Positions 1-19,329 of a stretch of 64,000 bases of DNA are shown here, piece by piece. The stretch spans positions 4,030,001-4,094,000 of the forward strand of contig NC_046680.1 of the NCBI RefSeq assembly GCF_009870125.1, given 5' to 3'. Both the position numbers and the translations under genes were made by a program. This stretch comes from Drosophila pseudoobscura (Eukaryota > Arthropoda > Insecta > Diptera > Drosophilidae). The notes beneath the pieces are model-generated. The model was not told the DNA's origin. It ran no database searches and worked only from the letters and a program-made list of their open reading frames with translations. Position 1 is the first letter of the stretch. Each line of letters opens with the position of its first letter.

Positions 1-2640
1 GGCATTCGCCTTCGTTGTGTTCCTGCACGACCAGCCCCTTATCGCGTCGACTCTGCTCAACCGTCAGTATCGCATAGGTTGGCCTGCCCTCATAGCGCTT
101 AGGAAGACGCATTTGCAAGGGGCATATGGTCTCCTCCCGTTCAAACTCCTTGGCCGCCCGTTCGCGGGCTATTTGATCGGGGTCTTGAGAGATAACCTCC
201 GCCCATGAGAACTTCTTTTTCACATTCTTCTTGCTCGACTTGGATCGCAGGTTCTTGGGCGATACACGATTTGTTATCGAGTGCTCCTGGAACGGAGTGC
301 TAAGCGTTGAGTTACGCATCACGTTGGTGGAAATCTTATTATTCAGTTCAAATATATCGCACTTGTTGCCATACATTTCGTCCTTAACAGCCACGCGGGT
401 GAGCAAAATCTCTTCGCTGTTTAAGCGCATCTGGCTGGGGTCATGGCCCAGACGATGAAACTCTCGCTTAAAGATGTTGCGATAACGCTCATAATTGGGA
501 CGCTCCTGGTATGCTAACTGGCCAATCTGTTTCAGAAACTCGCCCAAATACTTAGGAACTTGTTTTCCGTAGAATTGACGCAACATTTCCGAGACATCCG
601 TCATAAAGAGCTCCTTAGCACGGTGCACTTTCTCCTGCTGTTGCTGCTGGGCCACATCCTTCCAGGGCAGGTAACCCTCGGACCAGTACACCAAATTGTA
701 GCCCAAGCACTCCAAATCGCTGCGTCGCGAATGCGCGCCCAGGTGGGCGTCGCGCGATGTGAACTCTAGAGTGCCGTCGTGCGCACGTCGTTGGTCCATA
801 ATAAACGGACGGTGAACACCGCGGTCTTGATATTTTGAGGCCAGGCCAAAGTCGATAAGGAACACGTGCTCTTCCTCGGCGGGGAGAAGCTGATACTCTG
901 CGTGGGATTGGGTGTCGTCCTGCTTTCGCCTTCCACTCCGTTTGCTACCTTCGCTCATTTCACTTTTAAGTTTCGATTGATGTCTCGTTGCTCGTGTAGT
1001 TATGGAACACTTGGAGGGCGTAGATGGATGTGCATGTGCTTGTGCGTGCCTTGCCCGTTTACCCACGGCTGCTGTCGCGCGTCGCGCCGAGGGTGGAAGA
1101 AACTCCTCTGAATCGTTATCGGACGTTACTGGCGACTGATCGTCTTTATCCTCATTATTTTTTATGGGATAGCCATCCTCGTTAAAGTCCTCGCGGTAGC
1201 TAACGCGTTTGGTGGGTCGCAGATAGTGCGACTTGACCATTTCCTCGTACATGGAGTTGCGCTTTTCTCGACGGCACGAACGCACCGGATTGGAGCCGCT
1301 GAACTCGATGTTAGTCTTGCGCACGCTTCCCTTATTTTTGTTCAGTGGCGTGTGGTACGTGTCCAGGCTGTTGCTGTTGTTACTGTTCGAAGTGGCGCCA
1401 TCATCAAAGTCCTCGTCTTCCTCATCTTCCTGGGCGGCATCCACAATTTGCTTTAAAGCCAACTTTTTGTTCTTCATGAAGTAGTCATCGTCGCCATCAC
1501 TGAACTTGACTACATCATCGGTTGTCTCCTGCTCCGAGCTATTCCCGCTGTCTGTCGTCTGCTGTTTCTCATCGTAGTGCTCGTCGTAGCCATCGCTCTT
1601 TGCCCCCTTGACTTTTCCGGCAGGCACTGCCTGCTGCTTGAGGTACTTGCACTTGGATATCATTAGGTTCTGTGCCTTGATATCGTTGTGACAATAGCCC
1701 TTGTCGTGAAGATGCTCTAGCACATTAATTATGTGGATAGCGAGGACCAGCAAGCATTTCTGCTCCACCCGTGAGTTTTTAATGAGCGAGTGCAGGTCGC
1801 GATCGAAGCGGGGCAGGACCAAGAACCGATACCGAGCATCTCCAAAGTAGTGTGTGCCCGATGCAATGTAGCTGGGTATTCCGGACGGGGGCCCGTTGCT
1901 AATAATATGCCTACGAGCCGAAATGTTGGCAGCATCCTCGTGATCATCAGCTATTTCTACAACAAAAGAATGATCATAGCATCAAGCAGTAAACCTACGG
2001 TGTATAATGCTTACTCTTAGTCTGAGATGTGTTGATCAGACAGTGAATCTCTACGAAAAGTGGTCCATTTGAGTGGGGTTCAATTTTGACGACGAATTTG
2101 GCTCTTTCAGAGCTAACGGGGCAGACAGTGTCTTCTGAGGCTAGGAAGATCTCGCCAAAGTTTCCCTTGCCTATAGAAAAATATGGTAGTTAAAATGCGC
2201 ACTTTGCATTTGCATTATAACCAATCTGTCGATCACCACTCACCTATGGGTCGCCCCAAACGCCACGCCTTGGAGAGCACGTCCCTCAGTATGGTTCCAT
2301 TGACGACAGATGGACGCAACGTATATACCGGACGCGGCGACTCGGTAGAGTTTGAGTGATTGTGGTCACTGGCAAAACTAGCTCCAGCCAACAGGAGGCT
2401 TTGAGCTTGCGGGGTCTTCAACACAGATGTATCTTCCTCCACTTCACCACCGCCAGCAGACCCCGACGATGAGGAATCCTCGTCGTCGTTCTCGTGGAAC
2501 TCATATCCATTGCCATTTGTCGCCGCGCTGAGGCGCAGGCATTTCTCCGTCACACTGCCGCTGGTTTTGGCCGGCGCTCGCTTTCGTTTGCGTATGTTGC
2601 GGTCTATCGGTGGGCGTTCCAACGGGAGGCGTTTGCCCAT
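1..2640 (-). CDS. CG8878: VRK-family protein kinase, CG8878-like (3' part beyond window)
   Basis: Minus-strand gene with three visible exons: 2640-2244, 2170-2015 and 1956-1 (open at the window edge). The exon joins are in frame and give about 836 residues. The first 133 residues are a charged low-complexity extension. The glycine loop GKGNFGEIFLA lies near residue 135, followed by the putative lysine FVVKIE. The catalytic loop is YCHNDIKAQN near residue 271 (HND in place of HRD; Asp and the following Lys kept), and the metal site is LIDFGLASKY near 551. About 260 acidic, Ser/Asn-rich residues separate these two motifs, where ordinary kinases have about 20, so the catalytic domain carries a huge insert. 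The catalytic-loop style and the downstream RRSDLECLGYNLVYW segment are typical of the VRK/casein-kinase-1 group. The identity as CG8878 is from memory and from adjacency to Prp8. Its substrate is unknown to me. It may be catalytically weak, but no key residue is clearly lost. Confidence 0.85.
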
Positions 2641-4490
2641 CGTGATGCCGATGCCCCCTCCTTGGATTTGGTTGCAAACGGACTACGCTATAGCTCAGTC
2701 TCGTTGCAGATTTACGCGAGGCGTATTAAGGAACGTTGATTAGATTTGCGCGTAAAAATTTTATTGTTTTCTTCGAGTTCCGTTTTATAGCTTGTTGTCT
2801 ATGCTTTTTCACTTGAGATTTGAGTAAAGCGTAGAGTGGTATGTCAAATAGACAGCGACATAGTGTTCGTTTGTATTAGTGTGTAATAATTATGTACACA
2901 CAAACAAAACAAATAATTTAATATCTTTCGGAAATGTCCGAAATGTTGATTTGTTCATTATTCGAATAGCATGTGTAAATGCGTGCAAGTCTGCAGATTT
3001 ATATTCAATATTCAATGTCTGTAAACATGGGGATAAAATAACAGGACAGACGGACGGACAGACAAATGAGTACAAAATTGATTTTTCTCCCCGGCATTAC
3101 AGCACATAGCATTAAAGCATATTGTTAATCTTTCTTTTCACTAGAGTATTCGTTATAGATATATTATAGCTGCCACTCGATTTCCTCAGCACAAACTCGA
3201 TTGAATTGATTTTCCAGTAGCTATTTTTCTCACGTATTGCTAGCTCTCTTCTTCTTTTTTTGTAGCTTTTCTTTCTCTGTCCTCTACAAGACCATTTCTT
3301 GTAGGTTTGTACCGCTCATAGCCGTAAATAAATGCTTACAATTTTTAGTTGGCCCGGCGTCTTACACGTTTAATTTTCACATATAGTTCATTGCTTTCTT
3401 CTCTTTATTGTTTAGCTTATTTTAGTAATTACACATTTTTTCAACATATCGATAAAATTTATCAAGTCAGAAATACACAGTTTCTACACATTTGCTACAT
3501 AATGGAAGGAAAAAGAGGGTATGGACAAGAGCCAAACCGGCCCAGAAAAGCAACGCATGCAAGGTAAAATCTACCCCATTTCCCAATATACCTCGAAGAG
3601 AAAAAGACGATTTTTTTTTCAATATATATTGTTCTCACACGCGAGGTAAGATTCGTACGAACCTTGCAATTTGCCTTGGCTATTTTGTGCTATTGTCCAT
3701 ACCCATATTTATAGCCCATTACGACTCATGTTGTTGTTGCCGAGAGAACAGCAGTGTGACCGTCCTACCCTCAGAAATAACGCAAATATACCGATGAAAA
3801 AACGATCTTATACCACTAAAACCCCCTTTATTTAAACAGCTGGAGCTAGAATTCTTCATGATTCATAATTTTCGCGGAGGACGGACATTTGTCCATATTC
3901 AAAAATCATATTAGTCGATTTTGATATTTGGTTTAATATTGATAGCTAGCCAGGAAACTCAGTTCTGAAGACATTATTGTATCCAAGTGATATTTTCTAC
4001 AAGATTGGCTTATATTAAATACTCTCTTTTATTTGGTTGTGTCTAAAATAAGGTTAAAAAAAAGCTCAAAGCATAAAACGAAAATGTGTCTTGAATGTTA
4101 TTCTCTTTATACCCTATTTCTTTTAACTAATACTCAAATTCTGGTTTCCAAGCTGCTTTAAAACGTTATTAGTAATGGTCTTTTCCGAGAGTGAGATGTT
4201 TTAGACCTTGTATTAATATTTTCTTGTAAATATATCTCGATCCCGATACCTATTCTTGGTCTCTGTAAAAAGACAATAAACTGCAACATTTTGTTGTGAT
4301 AGCTTGTGATATCTTCATTCATTGGATCCTAGGATAACAAACATTTCCCCAATTATATAATATCCTTTTCACTATGTGGAGTGTTGCTGATTTAAATCTT
4401 AACTCAAAAAAGTTAGAAGAAAATTTATATTCGCGCAATTTACATTCGCGAATTCTTTTAACATGAAATCGCTTCTATCTGTTTTCGTAG
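2641..4490. other. Intergenic region between kinase and Hen1 exons, mostly repeats
   Basis: AT-rich sequence with no convincing exon on either strand. It holds a dispersed-repeat copy (3475-3850) and a second AT-rich repeat portion around 3850-4440. The latter contains 'tctcgatcccgatacc', shared with 32040 and near-matched at 18360. A (GACG/GACA)-type microsatellite lies at 3045-3065. The first exon of Hen1 would be expected here but was not found. Confidence 0.5.
3475..3850 (+). repeat. Dispersed repeat copy carrying an AGTGTGACC motif
   Basis: Two other places in the window match parts of this segment. Positions 31655-31800 match the first part ('acatttgctacataatgg', 'gggtatggacaa'). Positions 34200-34440, in reverse orientation, match the second part ('accttgcaatttgccttgg', 'ataccgatgaaaaaa'). 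The copies are diverged by point changes and small indels. The sequence near 3750 contains AGTGTGACCG, the reverse complement of fly core-promoter motif 1. No protein is encoded. The family is not one I can name. Confidence 0.65.
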
Positions 4491-7053
4491 GTGGACATTG
4501 ACGAAGCACTGCTGAGGAAGAACATGAATCGAATAGACCCATTGCTCTCCGACCATATTAAGAAACGCCAGAGTCTCCTGCAAGTGCAGGTTCTGCAAGG
4601 AAACGTCGCCGATTCCTCGGATGAATTGCGGGACACAGATGCTGTTATCGCTTTGGAACTGTAAGAAATACACTGCATATTTACACTACTATTTACTACA
4701 ATAATTTAGCTAGTCCGTATAGTTTTAATGAATTTAATGCCGCGCGCACTGTTTTTGCATTTCGTTGCAAAATGTTGTGTTGTATAAAATACGACAGGGC
4801 TCCAGCGTAATCCGACCCATTTCATACGAACGATAAAATCGTTTGATATAAGCTATTTGGCTGCGTTATTTACCTGATTTTTTAAATCATTCCATTCAAA
4901 ACTATCGAGGGCGCCACTATCGATGGTTCGACAGCTGCATGACACAAGTACAAATTTGTAAAAATTTTCTACTGGAATTGTTGTAGCAACATTTTACATT
5001 TTACATCATAATCTTATTAGATGTACTCAGTACTACAGCAGTGATGTTGAGACATAATATTTTCTATTCTTCATAAATAACACTGCACAGCATATCTGAT
5101 GATTTCAGAGGATTATTTTATTTAGATCTTTAGTTGAAGAAAAGTTTCTTTTTACAGCTGAAGGCTGAAAGAGAGCTGTTCTGAATGATCCAACAATAGT
5201 CAGCCATCATGTGTGAGTTCCAGTAGCCTTGATAGCGTCCCTCCATCGTACGAAGATCCTGATCTTCAAGATTGACGAAAAAATAGTCCAGGTGATTATG
5301 GAGAAAGTATAACATAATTCTTATGCTACATCCAACCCTTTGAAAGTGATAAATTAGTTGTTCGACGTGTTGAGGATAGTCAGAACTAGACGATATTTTG
5401 TTGTCCTTCTTTTAGCCTAGAGGCTACAATTTGTGAAGCGGTCTTTGACAGTCCTAGATCTCCTATAGGATCGTTTAAATCGTCTTGGATCAGTCGGATC
5501 GTCAGTACTGTCATTTTCCACCTTAAAATGCATGTGCTTCTCCTTAAGGCTCTGTTTTTGTTCACCAAACTAAAATAACAGTCGTCGTTGTGGTTCACAG
5601 GTTATTTCTCTTAAGAGAATTACCCTGGTGGATGATCTTGCTGTTATAACAGACGTCAAACTAAAGTTTTCTGAACACATACATATCTACCATGGTAAAT
5701 AATGCCATGGGCCTGCTTGGGTTTATAAAAAGGTGGCCAAAGGTATTGTACGTCCCATATTGCATATTGCATCGCCACTTGACAGATGCAGTCGTTGCAT
5801 ATCAACGTCCTAAATATTCATAGATAGCGACTTTGTACCTAATTTTGTTCCGTTTTCCATTTGTCCACAAACGCAGAAACTCAACGCACGTTTTGCATAC
5901 TTTTTGCGGAACCCAATGCTTATATTTAATTTCCAGCGGCTGACCAAAGTAATTCATTCAAGCTTCTTTTACGAACTCTGTTACATTTAAACGATATTCT
6001 TTAAATATTCTTTCGGACTATTCACACAAAGAATTCTATGCACAAGGCTATGCACAAACAGACTGTGCCATATCAAATTTGAATAAGTAACAGCAAATTA
6101 GGGCTATGAAAAAGCGAATTTAGAGTGAAAGCTAACTCGTAAACTAGAGCTGTTTCAAAACAAATGAGTGTATTTTTAGAATCAGCGGCCTCAAATTAAT
6201 AGACATAAAGTGATAAAAGTCAATCATCATATTACTCGTTTTTTATATTCGGCTCCAGAAGATAATAATTTTATGTACGCATTTATTTACTTACAGCATT
6301 GAGCACGTTTATGAAGATGTGTTGACCAAAATTCCATTGAATGTTTTCGGATTCATGCAACCGAAAATTGCCATATTCAGCACGCCTAATTCGGACTATA
6401 ATGTCATCTTTACGCGCTTCAATCCCCTTCTACCGAATGGATTTCGTCACGAAGATCACAAGTTTGAATGGACGCGGGAAGAATTTAAGTCCTGGTGCAC
6501 GTCTATTGTTCAGAAATATCCCAATTACATGTTCGCCCTAATGGGAGTGGGAGATCCTCCCAAGGGCTATGAGTCCGTCGGTCATGTGTCGCAGATAGCG
6601 ATATTCGTACGCAAGGATATCCTCGAATTGGAGCTAGAGAATCCGCTGATTCGCAATGTAGGGACATCCAGTCCCTACCAGCTCATACATGGCGTCACCT
6701 ATCCCTTTCATGTGGATACCAGGAGTCAGGAGCAACGTATCTGGGACGATGTTCAATATGAGCTGAATAATTTTAAGCAATACTGCAAATACCAAACCGA
6801 GGATGACGACTGTTCGGATATACATAAACTACCATTTGAGACACTACTGTCACGCATCCAACGCACTGGCGCTACAAGAGAAATACTTGACGATATCCTA
6901 AAAAAGAAATCAGTTCAGGTCAAGGATGATTTCGTTCTGATAGAGGACTCGGACGACGATTCCGTAACTTCAACCCATAGTGATGCCGATGAGCAGAGCT
7001 TGAATGAGGTCCAATTATCCGGAGAGGACGAGGAGCTTTGGGGTGTCAATTAA
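4491..7053 (+). CDS. Hen1: Small-RNA 2'-O-methyltransferase Hen1 (5' exon not found)
   Basis: Two exons are visible: 4491-4660 and 6297-7053. They join in frame (CT|C) and give 308 residues before the TAA. Hen1 adds a 2'-O-methyl group to the 3' end of piRNAs and Ago2-loaded siRNAs in flies. The visible part starts at VDIDEALLRKN, the acidic ribose-binding motif. It then has ALELIEHVYED, which supplies the E-x-x-E-H metal ligands, and FRHEDHKFEWTREEF, the hallmark Hen1 motif with the remaining His ligand. The C-terminus is acidic and Ser-rich. The fly protein is about 390 residues, so roughly 80 residues, including the S-adenosylmethionine motif I (DFGC-like), should come from an upstream exon. 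I found none between 2741 and 4490. The acceptor before 4491 (ttttcgtag) looks normal. The 1.6-kb intron holds transposon debris. Confidence 0.9.
5130..5600 (-). mobile_element. Decayed transposon-associated ORF fragment in Hen1 intron
   Basis: Read on the minus strand, two broken stretches belong to one insect repetitive protein as I remember it: CILRWKMTVLTIRLIQDDL with IGDLGLSKTAS (5598-5386), then FLHNHLDYFFVNLEDQD, RTMEGRYQGYWNSHMMADYC (5315-5150). Related sequences recur in arthropod genomes as unclassified repeat-encoded proteins. Stops and frame breaks between the blocks show that it is dead. The element class is uncertain. Confidence 0.5.
5610..5960 (+). mobile_element. CR1-type retrotransposon fragment in Hen1 intron
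   Basis: The plus strand from about 5617 reads ITLVDDL, KLKFSEHI, MVN, GLLGFIKRW with indels. This matches the thumb part of the reverse transcriptase in the CR1-like copy at 19.3-22.4 kb. The nucleotide match (for example 'attaccctggtggatgatct') is close, so both copies belong to the same family. Only a short piece is present and it is disrupted. Confidence 0.75.
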
Positions 7054-7927
7054 GCTCCGCTCCCAAGATTCCCAAGAATAATATTTTTTCATAAGACGCG
7101 GTGAACTCCCATATTGGGACTTCGAATAAATCCAGAACCAAATCTGTTCCCTCTTACATATCTCTTCGGGGTCCAGGGTGGGTTTTTCCAAGCACAGTTT
7201 CAATTTCAGTTTCAGTTGAGGGAGTTCACCCGCCCTTTCTCCCTAGTAGACCACTATCACTGCGAAACGTTGCGAAAATTGGGGTTGCCGCCAAGATGAT
7301 GAAGACGCCGACGCCGCGTCGTCTGTCTAGCTGGGGCACCCGCACGGAAATTGGTTTTTTTTGCAACAATAGAGGGATGCAGCAAGGTGGGGGGAAAGCA
7401 GGGGAGAGTTTAACATGCAGACTTGGCGCAAACGCAGCGCATACCGAAATTGCCTGCGCTATTAATGCATCCACCCGGCATACACTACACTCCACTCTCT
7501 GGCACCCTGAAACTCTACGGAACTCTGCGGTTGCCTTCCCAGAGCTCTGTTAATGGAGCTGGCGTCAGCTCGGAGCTGGCGCCGGAGAGTCATCGTCAGT
7601 TGTAAGTGAACCTCGCTCCTGACAAGGGGGCCAGCGAACTGAAAAATATCTAAGAACGAATTGCCATAGTAGCAAAAGTAGCCCCGTCCTAGTGGCCTGG
7701 TGCTGTCGTGACAAGTAACGAAAACAAGAATTCATAAACATTCACCCAACAGAAGTAGACACATATACATACATATATATGTACATATATATACATCCTT
7801 TCACCTTGGGTCGAGTGTCACATGTAAATCGGAATTTAACTCAATTTTTACTACATTAGTTCGCCCTGTGATTGTGTGAGGAGTCTTGCGTGGTTCGTTC
7901 AGTCGACAGTTTCAGTCAATCGAAGCC
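7054..7927. other. Hen1 3' end and 5' UTR of dynein light chain gene
   Basis: Compact spacer between the Hen1 stop codon and the next plus-strand start codon. It contains an 'aataatattt' stretch that may serve Hen1 polyadenylation, a GC-richer stretch at 7290-7600, and a TA-rich 'acatatac' tract near 7750-7790. Overlapping ORFs in several frames here show no recognisable protein. Confidence 0.4.
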
Positions 7928-8376
7928 ATGGCCGATGAGGGTGAAGGCGGCAAGGAGGGTGAAAAGAAAATCCTCCACGTCTATCCTCTAGTAAAGGTTT
8001 GCAGAGCAACTTAATGAACCTTACAGCACGTTCGCAAGATTAACCTCAGTATTCGATTTTTCTCGCAGCACTCGGACATGAATGAGGAAATGCGAACGGA
8101 GGCCATTGAACTGAGCATCACCGCGTGCGAGAAGTATTCGTCAAACTATGAGGTATGTGGTGGGGGCAAGCCTATTGGGTAAGCTTCACAGTTTGCCTGG
8201 TTTCGTTTCAGCAAGCAGCCAAGATCATTAAGGAGACCATGGACAAGAAGTTTGGCATCTATTGGCATGTGGTTGTTGGCGAGGGATTCGGCTTTGAGGT
8301 ATCCTATGAAACAGAGAACATTCTGTACCTATTCTTCGCCGGCAATCTGGCCATTGTGTTGTGGAAGTGCTCTTAG
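7928..8376 (+). CDS. CG8407: Dynein light chain, DNAL4-type
   Basis: Three exons, 7928-7996, 8069-8152 and 8212-8376, encode 105 residues, the usual length of the DNAL4 (dynein axonemal light chain 4) family. The protein starts MADEGEGGKEGEKKILHVYP. It contains the LC8-like core: an amphipathic helix near MNEEMRTEAIELSITACEKY, the conserved NYEQAAKIIKETMDKKFG segment, and the strands WHVVVGEGFGFEVSYE and LYLFFAGNLAIVLWKC. LC8-fold proteins dimerise and bind peptide motifs in the dynein intermediate chain and other partners; DNAL4 is found with axonemal dynein. The second intron is only 59 nt and the first 72 nt, typical for Drosophila. The gene converges on Prp8, with 370 bp between the two stop codons. 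The identification as CG8407 is from memory of the fly ortholog. Confidence 0.95.
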
Positions 8377-8746
8377 AGAGCGAGCGAGTCACCAATCAAT
8401 CAAACGTACCTAGAAACCTCCCAAAGAGAAGTTTATTTTTGTATTAACTTGAGTTTTACATACGCGAATACAATATACAAACGGCGTACCGTACAGTTAA
8501 TGGACTCAAATACGCACAAGTAGCAGCAAATGCGGATGACGGATGAAGAAGGAACCAACCGACCAATACGTGTGATTTCCATGGTAACTTTGGCAACCCC
8601 CAGCCCTTCCTTCCGTTTCGATGTTGCTTCGTGAGAAAAGAATTTAATTTTATTACGAAATGTACCTAGTCGCTAACATTTTGAAAACACAAATCATAAA
8701 TTGTTGGTATGCACAAAACGAAAACACGAACACCTGAACGATTCGC

Positions 8747-17352
<8,606 letters not shown>

Positions 17353-17683
17353 CTTTTAGTTGCATGCAATGCCCAGTCCTGTTCGTTCGGTAAAGGATAG
17401 AACATTTAGTATGACACAAATGCACATGTACTTATGTACACGTTTTCTCAGAGCGAAACGTCGATGCCGCCGCCACCAGCGGCTTTTGCAATTTTCACCA
17501 CGCAGAAATGCCACAAAAGTGTGGTTTTAAACACAAATTTTAGTCTTAAATGAAAAGAGACACTCTTCCCAAGCCGGCACTTACCCAGATTACACCTTCA
17601 ATTTACTGCTTCACCAACAATTAATTAACAATTAACAATTTTCCCGGTTTTGCAAAATTTTTTTCAATGCGGCAGCCATTTCT

Positions 17684-17770
17684 AGTGCGACCGCGGATTT
17701 ATCGTTAAAAATTATACGGTCCGACCCTTCGAAAAATACCAAAACATACCGTCTTACTTTAAAAATATAC
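17684..17770 (-). promoter_or_regulatory. Prp8 upstream core-promoter cluster
   Basis: About 330 bp upstream of the Prp8 start codon the minus strand carries a near motif-1 sequence (GGTCGCACTAG; consensus YGGTCACACTR), a degenerate DRE (plus strand TTATCGTTA) and several motif-6-like AAAWATACCG repeats. This combination is typical of fly housekeeping promoters bound by M1BP and DREF. The same block recurs next to Cct5, where the motifs match better. Confidence 0.5.
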
Positions 17771-18990
17771 CGTAAATATACTGACGAGCTCAAGTTCTAT
17801 TATACATATTCCTCGTTTTTGATCTTCTGTGGAACATTAATTGCTATATAGAACATTTATCCATGCCCACATAGTTTTATCCAATTAATTCATCAATTTT
17901 GTATTTAACTGGCTTATTTTAACTACTTGCTTTTATTGCATTTTGCGTAAAAAAGGTTTTAGCGAAAAAGGTCAAACAAATGAAACTTAATAAAACCTAA
18001 GAGAAAAATCGTTCCAATTGCTCAATTTCTTTATTCCGTTGAATAATGCTGCCTAACTAAAACCCTTAGTTCTGCCCACATAATTTTAGCCCATTGATGA
18101 ATAAATTTTCTACACAATTGGTTAGTTTTTAGTACTTACTTTTGTTGTATTTTGTCTAAAAAAAGGCATAAACAAAACAGTTCAACAAAAAAAAAACAGT
18201 AGCAATGTTGCTGGTATTTGAAGACATGATGCGTGTATAGCCTTTGTACACCATATTTCGTTAATTTCATATGAAGATGAATCGTAATTTATAAAGAGCT
18301 TTTCTAAAATTTATATTCTTTAGACATATTCATGTATATTGTTAGTATCTTGTATATATTCATCTCGATCCTGATACCTACGGAGCCTGTGATGACAAAC
18401 ATTTTCTCAACTCTAAGACATCCTTTTCCCTAGGGTATAAGCTCTAACCATACAGTATATATGTAGTGGTATAAGGTAGGGTTGCCGGTAATCAATGTTG
18501 TCAACCGGTTATTCACCAATAAATACTCGTTTATTATCTTCCGTCGAATATTCTCATTTATATAGATCTCTCAGTTTTGCCCAGATCATTTTATATGGTT
18601 GATGAATCAATTTAAATCAGGATTAGCTACTTTTAAGTACTTGCATGTTTTTGTTTTGAAAAAAACACGGTTTTAGTCGCAGTGCTGTGACGTCAATGCT
18701 GCTAATATTTGCACTCATTTGTTGTCAACCAGGGTATAAACATTTGTAATTAATAAAGACCTGGTCTTAGATTTTTTGTCTATTCATGCATTTGATTAGA
18801 TTCTTGCTCATAAATCCTGATCCCAGTAACAGTTCTTGGTATCTGTAAGAAGAATAATAATTTCAAAATATCGTTTAATAAAATAAATAAAAGAGACTGA
18901 CTAGTTTCTGCATTAATTAGAGCCTGGGATGACAAATATTTTCTCAGTTCTATAACATCTATTTCCCACAGGGTATGTGAACATGGAATT
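17690..18990 (+). repeat. Tandem copies of AT-rich dispersed repeat
   Basis: At least three diverged units follow one another, near 17690-17960, 18005-18180 and 18480-18700. They share 'gcccacat(a/t)(g/a)ttttat', a (t/a)gatgaat(c/a)aattt block, and a 'tagtacttac' then 'gttttag' stretch. Further related sequence reaches about 18990 ('cctgggatgacaaatattttctc'). The same family lies at 39852-40460 and in part at 4190-4440. No coding potential is seen. Confidence 0.65.
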
Positions 18991-19084
18991 AGCAACATGT
19001 GTGCGTCAACCGGGTAAAAGAGGTCCTTACCCGATTCAAGTTCTGTTTTTTTTTTATCTGGACGTTGACATGCAATGACTGCAT

Positions 19085-19260
19085 CTTTCAAGAGGCGATG
19101 CAGTTACTGCACCGGCAAGTGGCCCGTGTGACACCAGCAGAAGGCTGTTACGCGCGGATCCCAGGCAAAACGCAGCCCTCCTCGCGCCCAACCGACCGAG
19201 GGGCGCTGCCGCAAGACGCGCGGTGCGTAGCCAAACCAAACGCGAACATGCAAGAAAGAT
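19085..19260. other. GC-rich segment of unknown origin
   Basis: A short GC-rich stretch sits between the AT-rich tandem repeat and the 3' end of the CR1-like element. It shows no recognisable protein, tRNA or rRNA signature. It may be an unrelated insertion or part of a repeat. Confidence 0.3.
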
Positions 19261-19329
19261 AGCTATTAGACTAACATTCGAGGAAAATTAGCACTAAACT
19301 TACTAAGAAACTAAGCATGCAATCAAAAT

